64,000 bases of DNA, from NCBI RefSeq assembly GCF_004343775.1, contig NZ_PTXL01000002.1, positions 1,116,001-1,180,000 of the forward strand. The letters are read 5' to 3'. A program made the position numbers and the translations under genes. Below the pieces are notes generated by a model. The model saw nothing but the letters and a program-made list of their open reading frames with translations. It was not told the origin of the DNA and ran no database searches. The DNA comes from Burkholderia sp. SRS-46. Lineage in GTDB: Bacteria > Pseudomonadota > Gammaproteobacteria > Burkholderiales > Burkholderiaceae. Shown one piece after another: positions 26,336 to 34,541 of the stretch (its first letter is position 1; the number at the start of each line of letters is the position of its first letter).

Positions 26336-27826
26336 CTATGCGCGCGCGTTCGCTTTCACGCCGGCGAGCGGCAGCGTCACGCGGCAGTCGAGCCCGCCGC
26401 CATCGGCCGGGCTCGCACCGATCCGGCCACCGTGGCGCGTCACGATGCTCTTGCACAGCGACAGCCCGATCCCGTTTCCGCCCGCCTTCGACGACGAAAA
26501 GCCGTCGAACAGCCGGTCGTGCGCGCCGGCCGCGATACCGGGGCCGTCGTCGATCGCACGCAGCTCGGCGTGCCCGGCCACGTTCGCGGTGCCGAGCGTC
26601 AGCGTGCGCGGCACGCGTTCGCAACCGGCGAACGCCTCGATCGCATTGAACGCGAGGTTCAGGATCACCTGCCCGATCAGCACGCGCTCGCAGCGGATCG
26701 GCAGCGGCGCATCGGCCTGCACGATCGTGACGGTCACGCCGGCCTCCTTCGCGCGCAACTCGATGAAATACGCGACGTCCGCGAGGATGTCGCGCAGGTC
26801 GGCGAGCGCGACGACGGGCTCGCGCTTCACGATGAACTCGCGCACGCTCTTGATGATCAACGCCGCATGCTCGGCCTGCCGGTCCGCGCTGCGCAGCCCC
26901 CAGATCGCGTCGTCGATGGCGCCGCGCCCGTTCAGCCGCTGCACCGCGCCTTCGATGAAGTTGCGCACGGCCGCGAGCGGCTGGCTCAGCTCGTGCGCGA
27001 TCACGCTCGCCATCTCGCCCATCGCGTTGTAACGGCCCGCGTGTTCGAGCATGCGTGCTTCCGCGCGGCGGGCGTCCTCGATCGCGACTTCGTCGCTCAC
27101 GTCGCGGAACTGCACGAGCAGCCCGTCGAGATCGTCCTCGATCTCGACCTGCCGACACAGGATGCGCAGCCAGCACCGCGAGCCGTCGCGCCGCACGATC
27201 CGGTAGCGCTGCGGCGCGGACGGATACGCGGACGGCGCATCGCGCAGTTGCGCGACGAGCCGGTCGCGATCGGCCTCGGAGCAGTAGTCGAGCACCTCGC
27301 CGAGCGCTTCGTCGGGCGCGAGCCCGAGCACGCGGCGGCCCGACTCGCTGATGAACTGCACGCCGCCGTGCGGCGTGACGACCGCGATGCCTTCGTCGAG
27401 ATCCTGCATGAACTCGCGCAGCCGCGCCTCGTAGCGGCGCAGTTGCTGGCGCACCGCTTCTTCCGCGCTGATATCGCGGAACTGCACCATCACGACGTCG
27501 CGCCCGCGCAGCGGCACGTAGGTGGCAGTCGCCTCGGACAGCATGTCGACGCCCGTGCGCGACCGGTAGCACCACTCGTACACCTGCGGCCCGTCGACGA
27601 GTGCTCGATCCCACGCGCTCACCGCGATCTCGCGCTGGTATTTCGGCTCGGGGCGCGTCATGTCCGGCGCCTTCAGCGGCAGCAGTTCCTCGACGGAAAA
27701 ACCGAGCGCGATGCACGCGGCGCGGTTCGCCCACACGATCGCCTTGGTGTGCGCGTCGTGCAGCAGCACGCAGGTCGTCAGCGCGTCGAGCAGCCGGTGG
27801 AAATCGTCTTCGTCGGGGAAACTCAT
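26336..27826 (-). CDS. iacS: PAS-domain sensor histidine kinase of the iac cluster
   Basis: A 496-residue soluble kinase with no membrane segment. Two PAS domains lie at about 10-118 and 140-250. The HisKA-type dimerisation helix carries H278 (VIAHELSQP), and the ATP-binding domain with DDGPGIA and FSSSKAGGNGIGLS boxes fills 330-490. The architecture is FixL/TodS-like. Its probable partner is the FixJ-type regulator at 32261-32893; the pair brackets the iacABIHE genes. A two-component system responding to IAA is reported for the Paraburkholderia iac genes. It starts divergent to iacA. Confidence 0.86.
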   Translation of the reverse strand: MSFPDEDDFHRLLDALTTCVLLHDAHTKAIVWANRAACIALGFSVEELLPLKAPDMTRPEPKYQREIAVSAWDRALVDGPQVYEWCYRSRTGVDMLSEATATYVPLRGRDVVMVQFRDISAEEAVRQQLRRYEARLREFMQDLDEGIAVVTPHGGVQFISESGRRVLGLAPDEALGEVLDYCSEADRDRLVAQLRDAPSAYPSAPQRYRIVRRDGSRCWLRILCRQVEIEDDLDGLLVQFRDVSDEVAIEDARRAEARMLEHAGRYNAMGEMASVIAHELSQPLAAVRNFIEGAVQRLNGRGAIDDAIWGLRSADRQAEHAALIIKSVREFIVKREPVVALADLRDILADVAYFIELRAKEAGVTVTIVQADAPLPIRCERVLIGQVILNLAFNAIEAFAGCERVPRTLTLGTANVAGHAELRAIDDGPGIAAGAHDRLFDGFSSSKAGGNGIGLSLCKSIVTRHGGRIGASPADGGGLDCRVTLPLAGVKANARA

Positions 27827-28045
27827 GATCGGCTTCGGATGAGGTCGCGCGGCATCGCGCGGCCGGAAACCCAACATAGCACCGGCGCGCGCCGCCCGCA
27901 TCTGAAGATTTCTTTAGTGCGGCACGGAACGTCACCAGTCGCACGGCCCAACGCACCAATTGCTGCGCGTTTTCGGCGTTTCTAGACTGGCTGCATCGTC
28001 GCGACCACCCCGCATTCGAACCCCAATCCGCCCCAGGAGACAGCC
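27827..28045. promoter_or_regulatory. Divergent promoter region iacS/iacA
   Basis: These 219 bases separate the kinase gene and iacA and should hold promoters for both. A short pattern GCATCT-N8-CTTTAG (about 27898-27917) resembles GCATCT-N9-CTTTAG upstream of iacG (about 33079-33099), which may reflect a shared site for the response regulator. CAGGAGACAGCC is the iacA ribosome site. Confidence 0.4.
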
Positions 28046-29239
28046 ATGCCCCACGCCGCCCTCGCCCTCGACACCGCACCGAGCGCCCCCCATGCGGCCA
28101 GCGAGCCGGCCGCCCGGCTGTCGCCGCTCGACGCCGTGATCGAGACCGTCGCCGCGCGCCGCGAAGAATTCGACCGCCTGTCGCACGTGCCGCGCGACGT
28201 GATCGCGCTGTTCAAGCAGGCCGGCATCTATCGCGCGGGCACGCCGCGCCGTTTCGGCGGCGATGCGCTCGCGCCGACCGCGTTCCTCGACATGATCGAG
28301 CGGATCGCGACCGCCGACGGCTCGGCCGCGTGGGTCGCGAGCTTCGGCTCCGCGAACGTGTATCTCGCCGCGCTGCCGCTCGACACCCAGGCCGAGCTGT
28401 ATGCGAGCGGCCCCGACCAGGTGTTCGCGGGCGGCCTGTTTCCGGTGCAGCCGGCCCAGCCCGCGCCGGGCGGCTGGCGCGTGAACGGCACGTGGAAATT
28501 CGCGAGCGGCTGCAAGGGTGCCGATTGGCTCGGCGTCGGCATCGCCGTGCCGGGCACGCAGGATGCAGCACCGAACAAGCCGCGCACGGCCGTGTTCCGC
28601 GCAGCCGACGTCGAGATCGTCGAGAACTGGAGCGTGGTCGGCATGCAGGGCACCGGCAGCCACGACCTGCACGTCGACGACCGCTTCGTGCCCGAGGCGT
28701 GGACTTTCGTGCGCGGCGGCGAACCGACCGTCGACGAGCCGCTGTACCGCTACCCGACCGTCGCGTATGCGGCGCAGGTGCTGGCCGTCGTGAACCTCGG
28801 CCTCGCACGCGCGGCACTCGACGTCGCGAACCGCATGTCGGGCGGCCGCCAGACGACGACCGGCGCACCGCGCCTCGCCGATCGCGCGTATTTCCGCATC
28901 GAGCTCGCGAAGGCCGAGGCGCAGCTGCGCTCGGCGCGCGCGTTCTTCTACGATGCGACCGACGCGGTGTGGCAATCGATTCTCGCTGGCAACCCCGTGA
29001 CGCCCGATCAGGTCAGCCTGCTGCGGCTCGCGGCCACGCAGATCGCACGCGAAGGCGCAAGCGTCGTCGAACGCGCGTACCGCCTCGGCGGCACGGCGGC
29101 GATCTACCGGTCGCATCCGTTGCAGCGGCTACTGCGCGACGCGATGGTCGTCACGCAGCACGCGTTTCTCGCCGAAGGCAACTTCGACGGCGCCGGCGCG
29201 GTGTTCACCGGCGTCACGCCGTTTCCCGGCTATCTGTAA
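28046..29239 (+). CDS. iacA: Flavin-dependent indole-3-acetate monooxygenase (acyl-CoA dehydrogenase fold)
   Basis: A 397-residue protein of the acyl-CoA dehydrogenase/HpaH-like flavin monooxygenase fold: an N-terminal helical domain (30-130), a beta domain with the GTWKFASGCKGADW segment (about 148-162), and a C-terminal helical bundle with YRLGGTAAIYRSHPLQRLLRD (in pieces GGTAAIY, LQRLLRD) typical of two-component monooxygenases. It attacks the indole ring of auxin with reduced flavin supplied by IacG, the first step of the pathway in studied strains. AGGAGACAG precedes the start, and iacB follows. Confidence 0.92.
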   Translation: MPHAALALDTAPSAPHAASEPAARLSPLDAVIETVAARREEFDRLSHVPRDVIALFKQAGIYRAGTPRRFGGDALAPTAFLDMIERIATADGSAAWVASFGSANVYLAALPLDTQAELYASGPDQVFAGGLFPVQPAQPAPGGWRVNGTWKFASGCKGADWLGVGIAVPGTQDAAPNKPRTAVFRAADVEIVENWSVVGMQGTGSHDLHVDDRFVPEAWTFVRGGEPTVDEPLYRYPTVAYAAQVLAVVNLGLARAALDVANRMSGGRQTTTGAPRLADRAYFRIELAKAEAQLRSARAFFYDATDAVWQSILAGNPVTPDQVSLLRLAATQIAREGASVVERAYRLGGTAAIYRSHPLQRLLRDAMVVTQHAFLAEGNFDGAGAVFTGVTPFPGYL

Positions 29240-29340
29240 CCTGCGTCAACCGATGCTCGTTTGAACACGCATGGCGCCGATGCCGAAGCGCCCTCGCCGG
29301 CCGGCTCATGCGCCCGATCGATTCCTCTGGAGAACCTCAC

Positions 29341-29718
29341 ATGTCCGATTCGAATCCGCTGCCGCTGCGCGTCCTGTTCTGCTGCGGCGTATCGCAAAAC
29401 TTCTTCGACCTGCCGCGCGAGAAGATCGGCGAAGTGTGGCAGGCGTACGGCGCGATGCTCGCCGCCGTCGAAGCGATGCCCGGCGTGCGCGTGCTCGGCG
29501 TGATGGACGACGACCGCCTCGTGGTCGGCCAGGCCGACGGCGCGCCGTGGACCTTCTACATCATGGCCGACGTCGCCGATTTCGACACGACGGTCGCCGT
29601 GTGCAACCTGTATCGCACGACGCCGGTCGGCGAATACAACCTGTGGCGCTACGGCAAGATCGAGGCGCGCGTCGGCCGTGCGCTGACGGTGCCGCCGGCC
29701 GCGAAGCCCGCGGCGTGA
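29341..29718 (+). CDS. iacB: IacB, auxin catabolism protein
   Basis: A 125-residue protein recognised by its place directly after iacA and by the VSQNFFDLPREKIGEVW and MDDDRLVVGQADGAPWTFY segments of IacB. It has no signal peptide and no membrane segment. It looks like a dimeric alpha/beta-barrel (EthD-like) fold, but this is inference. Its exact step in conversion of IAA towards catechol is not well defined. CTGGAGAACCTCAC precedes the start. Confidence 0.88.
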   Translation: MSDSNPLPLRVLFCCGVSQNFFDLPREKIGEVWQAYGAMLAAVEAMPGVRVLGVMDDDRLVVGQADGAPWTFYIMADVADFDTTVAVCNLYRTTPVGEYNLWRYGKIEARVGRALTVPPAAKPAA

Positions 29719-29726
29719 GGCGCGTG

Positions 29727-30248
29727 ATGACCGACGTGTCTTCCGGCCTGATCGATGCGCTCGCGCAGCGCCTGGCGGCGCTCGACGCCGAGCGTGCGGT
29801 GCGCGCGACGATCACGCGCTACATGGCGCTGTGCGACGTGCCCGAGGATGCCGGTGACGGCCCGTCGCTCGCCGGGCTGTTCACGGCCGATGCCGTGTGG
29901 GAGGGCATCGGTCCGCAGTACGCGCGCAAGTTCGGCCGCCTCGAAGGCACGGCCGCGATCGTCGCGATGCTGGGCCGCTACCTGCCGCCCGAGCCGCATT
30001 TCTCGGCTAATCTGCATTTCCTGACGTCGGAGTCGATCGAGATCGGCGCCGGCAACACGAGCGCACGCGGCCGCTGGATCATGCTGCAGGCGTCGCGCTA
30101 TGCGGACGGCACGGCCGAGCTGATCGCCGCGCGGCTGACCGTCGATTTCGCACCGGCCGCCAACGGCTCTGCGTGGCTGATCCGTCATTTCCGCACCGAA
30201 CGCGTGCTCGACGGCCCATGGCCGCTCGCCGCCGTGCCACGGGCCTGA
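29727..30248 (+). CDS. iacI: SnoaL/NTF2-like protein IacI
   Basis: A 173-residue protein of the SnoaL-like NTF2 fold: LDAERAVRATITRYMALCD opens the family's first helix, followed by LFTADAVWEG and a beta-sheet half with SARGRWIMLQ. The start at 29727 follows a GAGG sequence 7 bases away; the iacB stop is only 8 bases upstream. IacI is a standard member of iac clusters, with a suggested role in handling a ring-cleaved or hydroxylated intermediate. The order iacA-iacB-iacI-iacH differs from Pseudomonas putida. Confidence 0.85.
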   Translation: MTDVSSGLIDALAQRLAALDAERAVRATITRYMALCDVPEDAGDGPSLAGLFTADAVWEGIGPQYARKFGRLEGTAAIVAMLGRYLPPEPHFSANLHFLTSESIEIGAGNTSARGRWIMLQASRYADGTAELIAARLTVDFAPAANGSAWLIRHFRTERVLDGPWPLAAVPRA

Positions 30249-30286
30249 TTCCCGATGCTTTCCACCGCTTCCGGACGATACCGACC

Positions 30287-31411
30287 ATGACAGGCTTCAT
30301 CGACACCCTCACGCTCGGCGGCCCCGGCCCCACGATTGCGATCAAGGACACGATCGACATCGCGGGCCATCCGACCCGCGCGGCGAGCCGTGCGCTTGCC
30401 GACGCACCGCCGGCCGCGCAACATGCGGACGTGGTCCGCCTGCTGCTCGACGCGGGCTGGCAGATCGCCGGCAAGGCGAACATGCACGAGCTCGCGTTCG
30501 GCATGACCGGCATCAACGACTACACGGGCACGCCCGTCAATCCGCAGGACGCGACGCGCATTCCGGGCGGCTCGTCGAGCGGCTCCGCTTCGCTCGTCGG
30601 GCTCGGTACGGTCGACGCGGCACTCGGCACCGACACGGGCGGCTCGATTCGCGGGCCGGCCGCCTGCTGCGGCGTGGCCGGGCTGAAGCCGACGTTCGGC
30701 CGCGTGTCGCGGCGTGGCGTCGCGCCCGCCGAAACGACGCTCGATTGCGTCGGGCCGTTCGCACGCGATATCCGCACGCTGGTTGCGGTGATGGCCGCGA
30801 TTGCGCCGGGCTTCGATCGTGCGCGCGCGACGGCCTCCGCGGCAGGCTGCACGGTCGCGCACATCACGGTCGACGCCAATCCGGCGATCGCTGCCGCACT
30901 CGACGCGGCCGTGCGCGCGTCGGGCCTGCGTTCGCACGCGGTCGTGCTCGACGACATGCCCGCCTCGTTCGCCGCAGGGCTCACCGTCATCAACGCGGAA
31001 ACGTCGCGCGCGTTCGGTCATCTGGTCGCGACCGGCAAGCTCGGCGCCGACCTCGATGCACGATTGCGCACGGCCGCAGCGACCACGCCTGCGGCATTGA
31101 AAGAAGCCGAAGCCGTGCGCACACGCTTCACCGCGCAGGTCGACGCCGCGCACGAACACGCGGACGTGCTCGTGCTGCCGACGCTGCCCGCGCTGCCGAT
31201 TACACTGCAGCAGGCACGCGACGGCGTATCGGTGATCGCGATGTCGTCGCTGATCCGGCCGTTCAACCTGAGCGGCCATCCGGCACTGAGCCTGCCGTTG
31301 CCGCTGGCCGGATCGCCGCTGAAGGCCGGCCTGCAGATCGTCGGGCGCAAGGGCGCGGATGAGCAGGTCTGCGCGATCGCGGCACACTTCGAAGCGGCAC
31401 TCGCCTTATGA
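30287..31411 (+). CDS. iacH: Amidase-signature hydrolase IacH
   Basis: A 374-residue amidase-signature enzyme. K20, the serine-rich GGSSSGSA loop (94-101) and S120 in DTGGSIRGP give the Lys-Ser-Ser triad, so it should hydrolyse an amide bond. The start at 30287 is the first sensible ATG after iacI (38 bases later); the ribosome site is weak. In the iac pathway an amide or lactam-containing indole breakdown product is a plausible substrate. Length is somewhat short for the family (often 450-500), with the C-terminal half reduced. Confidence 0.88.
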   Translation: MTGFIDTLTLGGPGPTIAIKDTIDIAGHPTRAASRALADAPPAAQHADVVRLLLDAGWQIAGKANMHELAFGMTGINDYTGTPVNPQDATRIPGGSSSGSASLVGLGTVDAALGTDTGGSIRGPAACCGVAGLKPTFGRVSRRGVAPAETTLDCVGPFARDIRTLVAVMAAIAPGFDRARATASAAGCTVAHITVDANPAIAAALDAAVRASGLRSHAVVLDDMPASFAAGLTVINAETSRAFGHLVATGKLGADLDARLRTAAATTPAALKEAEAVRTRFTAQVDAAHEHADVLVLPTLPALPITLQQARDGVSVIAMSSLIRPFNLSGHPALSLPLPLAGSPLKAGLQIVGRKGADEQVCAIAAHFEAALAL

Positions 31412-31470
31412 ACCACGATGCGGGCGCGACATCGACAAATGCGCGCTCGCGAACCAAGGAATCGAGCACC

Positions 31471-32214
31471 ATGTCAGACCGAGTCGTCCTCGTCACCGGC
31501 GCCGCGCGCGGGCTCGGCGCCGTCATCGCCGAACGTTTTCATGCGGCCGGCTACCGCGTCGCGCTGGCCGACATCGCCGCCGACGCCATTCAAGCGCATG
31601 CGCGCGAACTCGACGCGAGCGGCGAACGCGCGATCGCGCTGCCGCTCGACGTCACGTCGAAACGCGATTTCGAAACCGCACGCGATGCACTCGTCGCGCG
31701 CTGGGGCACGATCGACGTGCTCGTGAATAACGCGGGCGCATCGAAGGTCGTGCCCGCGATGGAGATCACGGCCGAGCAGTTCGACCAGGTGATCGACGTG
31801 AACCTGCGCAGCGTGCTGTTCGGCTGCCAGGTGTTCGGCCAGTACTTCGCGGAACACGGCGCGGGCCGTATCGTCAACATCGCGTCGCTCGCGGGGCAGA
31901 ACGGCGGCTCGGCGACGGGCGCACACTACGCGGCCGCGAAGGGCGGCACGCTGACGCTGACCAAGGTGTTCGCGCGCGATCTCGCCGCACAGGGCGTGAC
32001 CGTCAATGCGATCTCGCCGGGCCCGCTCGATCTGCCGATCGTGTATGAAAGCGTCGCGCCGGAGAAGCTGCGCCAGGTGCTCGCGAGCCTGCCGGGCGGC
32101 ACGCTCGGCTCGGCCGGTTTCGTTGCGGATGCGGCCGTGCTGCTCGCGTCGGGTGACGCGCATTTCGCGAACGGCGCGTGCTGGGACATCAACGGCGGGT
32201 TGTACATGCGCTGA
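31471..32214 (+). CDS. iacE: Short-chain dehydrogenase IacE
   Basis: A 247-residue SDR protein. TGAARGLG (9-16) binds the cofactor, NNAG is in place near residue 88, and the catalytic Ser/Tyr/Lys appear as ASLAGQNGG and HYAAAKG. AAGGAATCGAGCACC precedes the start. IacE is needed for early oxidation of hydroxylated IAA in characterised strains. It closes the iacABIHE run and converges with the response regulator gene. Confidence 0.9.
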   Translation: MSDRVVLVTGAARGLGAVIAERFHAAGYRVALADIAADAIQAHARELDASGERAIALPLDVTSKRDFETARDALVARWGTIDVLVNNAGASKVVPAMEITAEQFDQVIDVNLRSVLFGCQVFGQYFAEHGAGRIVNIASLAGQNGGSATGAHYAAAKGGTLTLTKVFARDLAAQGVTVNAISPGPLDLPIVYESVAPEKLRQVLASLPGGTLGSAGFVADAAVLLASGDAHFANGACWDINGGLYMR

Positions 32215-32260
32215 GCGCTGAGCACTGTTTGCAGCGACTCGCCGAAGCACCGGCGAGGCC

Positions 32261-32893
32261 CTATCGCGACGACTCGCCGTCGTCGCCCCACACGACCATC
32301 ACGTCGCGCACGAGCGCGGCGATCGACGTCGCGCCGAGCTTCTCCTTGATGCTCGCGCGATGCACGTCGACGGTCTTCACGCTGATCGACAGATCCGATG
32401 CAATCTGCTTGCTGCCCTTGCCGTCCACCACGCCGCGCAGCACTTCCTTCTCGCGCGCGGTCAGCGCATCGAGCCGCCGGCGCAGCTCGCGATGGCGCTG
32501 GCTGACCGCATGCCGCTGCTGCGCGAGCCGTAGCGCGCGTTGCACGCGCTCGAGCATCTGCTGAGAGTTGTACGGCTTCTCGACGAAATCGATCGCGCCG
32601 TTCTGCAGCGCGCGCACGGACATCGGAATATCGCCGTGCCCGCTGACGAAGATCACCGGCAGCGTCGCGCCACGCGCGTTCAGTTCCGCCTGCACGTCGA
32701 AGCCGCTCTTCTCCGGCATCCGCACGTCGAGCACCAGGCACGCGGGCAGGTTCACGTCGAAGCGCGCGAGAAAATCGGTAGCGTTCGCGAACCCTTCGGA
32801 CGCGATGCCGACCGATTCGAGCAGCCACGCGAGCGACGTCCGCATGCCGCTGTCGTCGTCGACGATGTATACGATCGGTGCGGGTGACGTCAT
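32261..32893 (-). CDS. iacR2: FixJ/TodT-type response regulator of the iac cluster
   Basis: A 210-residue regulator. The receiver domain (8-120) has D12-D13, the phospho-acceptor D56 in LVLDVRMP, T/S at FVSGHGD and K108 in VEKPYN. A LuxR-type helix-turn-helix occupies 140-200 (LTAREKEVLRGVVDGKGSKQIA, split as LTAREKEVL and SKQIASDLSI). It is the likely partner of the PAS kinase at 26336. It starts divergent to iacG and probably controls iac promoters. Confidence 0.88.
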   Translation of the reverse strand: MTSPAPIVYIVDDDSGMRTSLAWLLESVGIASEGFANATDFLARFDVNLPACLVLDVRMPEKSGFDVQAELNARGATLPVIFVSGHGDIPMSVRALQNGAIDFVEKPYNSQQMLERVQRALRLAQQRHAVSQRHRELRRRLDALTAREKEVLRGVVDGKGSKQIASDLSISVKTVDVHRASIKEKLGATSIAALVRDVMVVWGDDGESSR

Positions 32894-33245
32894 CGCGGGT
32901 GTCTCACTGAATATCGGTATGGGTATCGCACGCGCCGCATACGGGGCCGGTTGCCGGCTCGTCGCGCGCGTCGTTCGCTGGGGGTGTGCGGCACATCATA
33001 ACGAGCCGAAAACCCGCTGAAAACCCCTTCACGGGCCGCGCGAACGCACAATCGCGCTTTTTTCGCGCGGTGCGCCGCGCATCTAGGTAGAACCTTTAGA
33101 CGCGTTGGCGAGAACGCCATCTCCATCGTCAATCGTGCGAATGGCCGCCGGCATTTTCGCGACGTACGCTTGGGTCATCGTCGGCGATCCGGCGCTGCAC
33201 CGGCAGCACCGCGCGATCGCCGCTTTCGTCCACTCAGGAGCGCCC
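32894..33245. other. Divergent regulatory region iacR2/iacG
   Basis: These 352 bases hold no convincing gene. A frame reading into iacG from 33105 lacks a ribosome site. The GCATCT-N9-CTTTAG pattern near 33079-33099 resembles one before iacA. The stretch 32990-33070 has T/A-rich patches suited to promoters for the two outward-facing genes. Confidence 0.5.
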
Positions 33246-33791
33246 ATGTCTTCCACGACCGATATCCAGCGACCGGCACGCGTCGAGCCGACCGACGCGC
33301 AGAAGGCCTTCCGGCAAGCGATGGCCCACCTCGGCGCGGCCGTCAACGTGATCACCACCGCCGGGCCGCACGGCCGCTGCGGGATCACCGCGAGCGCCGT
33401 GTGCTCCGTCACCGATGCACCGCCCACCGTGCTTGTCTGCCTCAACCGCTCGAGCGCGATGCGCGCGGTGTTCGAGCGCAATCGCCATGTGTGCATCAAC
33501 GTGCTGCCTGCCGAGCACGAACTGCTCGCGCGGCATTTCGCCGGGCTTACCGACCTGCCGATGGAACGCCGCTTCGAATTGCCCGTGTGGGATCGCGGCG
33601 AGCAGGACGTGCCCGTGCTGCGCGACGCGCTCGCGAGCCTGCAGGGCACCATCGCCGACATGAAGGAAGTCGGCTCGCATTCGGTGATGTTCATCGAAGC
33701 AACGTCGATCCGCGTGCGCGATGACGGCGACAGCCTGATCTACTTCAGCCGCGCATTTCACCGCGTCGCGCGCACTGCGTGCGTGCGATGA
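33246..33791 (+). CDS. iacG: Flavin reductase for IacA
   Basis: A 181-residue flavin reductase domain protein: KAFRQAMAHLGAAVNVITT opens the FMN-binding split barrel, and GITASAVCSVTDAPPTVLVCLN is the typical flavin-site strand (quoted in part: TASAVCSVTDAPP). It supplies reduced flavin to the monooxygenase IacA using NADH. The start at 33246 has CAGGAGCGCCC before it. It is the last gene of the iac region, and the sequence right after it contains a misplaced MFS gene fragment. Confidence 0.9.
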   Translation: MSSTTDIQRPARVEPTDAQKAFRQAMAHLGAAVNVITTAGPHGRCGITASAVCSVTDAPPTVLVCLNRSSAMRAVFERNRHVCINVLPAEHELLARHFAGLTDLPMERRFELPVWDRGEQDVPVLRDALASLQGTIADMKEVGSHSVMFIEATSIRVRDDGDSLIYFSRAFHRVARTACVR

Positions 33792-33792
33792 C

Positions 33793-33936
33793 GCGATGGT
33801 GCCCCAGCCGGTGCCGCCGTAGTAGAGACCGAGCGGCAGCCCCGCGCCGCGCGGCGCGGCGGATGCGAGGCGCGCCGCGAGCACGCCGCCGCTGACGCAG
33901 ATCGGCGCGCTGCCGATGCCCGTCGCGAGCATGAGC
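33793..33936 (-). pseudogene. Fragment of a YbfB/YjiJ-type MFS transporter gene
   Basis: The leftward frame reads LMLATGIGSAPICVSGGVLA and continues through ARLASAAPRGAGLPLGLYYG to GTGWGTIASS. It matches residues around 145-190 of the intact MFS protein encoded at 34542-35795 with only a few changes, and the DNA is about 90 percent identical to 35286-35430. Nothing of the rest of the gene is present and there is no start. It is a partial duplication on the same strand as the parent, with the acetyltransferase gene between them. Confidence 0.8.
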
Positions 33937-34076
33937 CCGAACGGCCGGCAACCGGGCCGGGCTGTCACAATGGTCGATCGACGCGGCGCGTCGCGCGGCA
34001 TGCGCGCCGACCTGACACCCCGGCAGCGCGCCCGACGGCGCCGCCGCCACGCAAACCGATCACCCATCCATTCCTC

Positions 34077-34508
34077 ATGACCATCCGCACCCGCGTCACC
34101 GCAGACAATCCCATGCTGCTCGACATCTGGCACCGCGCCGTCAAGGCCACCCACGCGTTCCTCAGCGAGCAGGACATCGCCGAGCTCTACCCGCAGGTCC
34201 GCGATCTCTACCTGCCGAGCGTCACCGTCTGGGTCGCCGAAGCCGGCGACGGCCGCATCGGCGGCTTCATCGGTACGAACGACGCGCAGATCGAAATGCT
34301 GTTCGTCGACCCGGACCGGTTCGGCCAGCGCATCGGCACGCGCCTGCTCGATCACGTGCGCGCGCAGCACCCGCACCCGAGCGTCGACGTCAACGAACAG
34401 AACCCGGGCGCGCATGCGTTCTACCGCCGCTACGGCTTCCGGGACATCGGCCGCTCGGAAACGGACTCGGCAGGCCGGCCGTTTCCGCTGATCCACATGG
34501 CGTACTGA
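34077..34508 (+). CDS. GNAT family N-acetyltransferase (YjaB-like)
   Basis: A 143-residue GNAT protein resembling E. coli YjaB: HRAVKATHAFLSEQDI near the start, MLFVDPDRFGQRIGTRLL as the acetyl-CoA loop (Q/RxxGxG/A variant QRIGT) and VNEQNPGAHAFYRRYGF at the end. It acetylates an unknown small molecule or protein amino group in the cytoplasm. It is flanked on the left by an MFS gene fragment and on the right by the intact MFS gene, both on the opposite strand. Confidence 0.9.
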   Translation: MTIRTRVTADNPMLLDIWHRAVKATHAFLSEQDIAELYPQVRDLYLPSVTVWVAEAGDGRIGGFIGTNDAQIEMLFVDPDRFGQRIGTRLLDHVRAQHPHPSVDVNEQNPGAHAFYRRYGFRDIGRSETDSAGRPFPLIHMAY

Positions 34509-34541
34509 ACGGCCGGGGCGACGCGCGCCGGGCCGCGCCCG

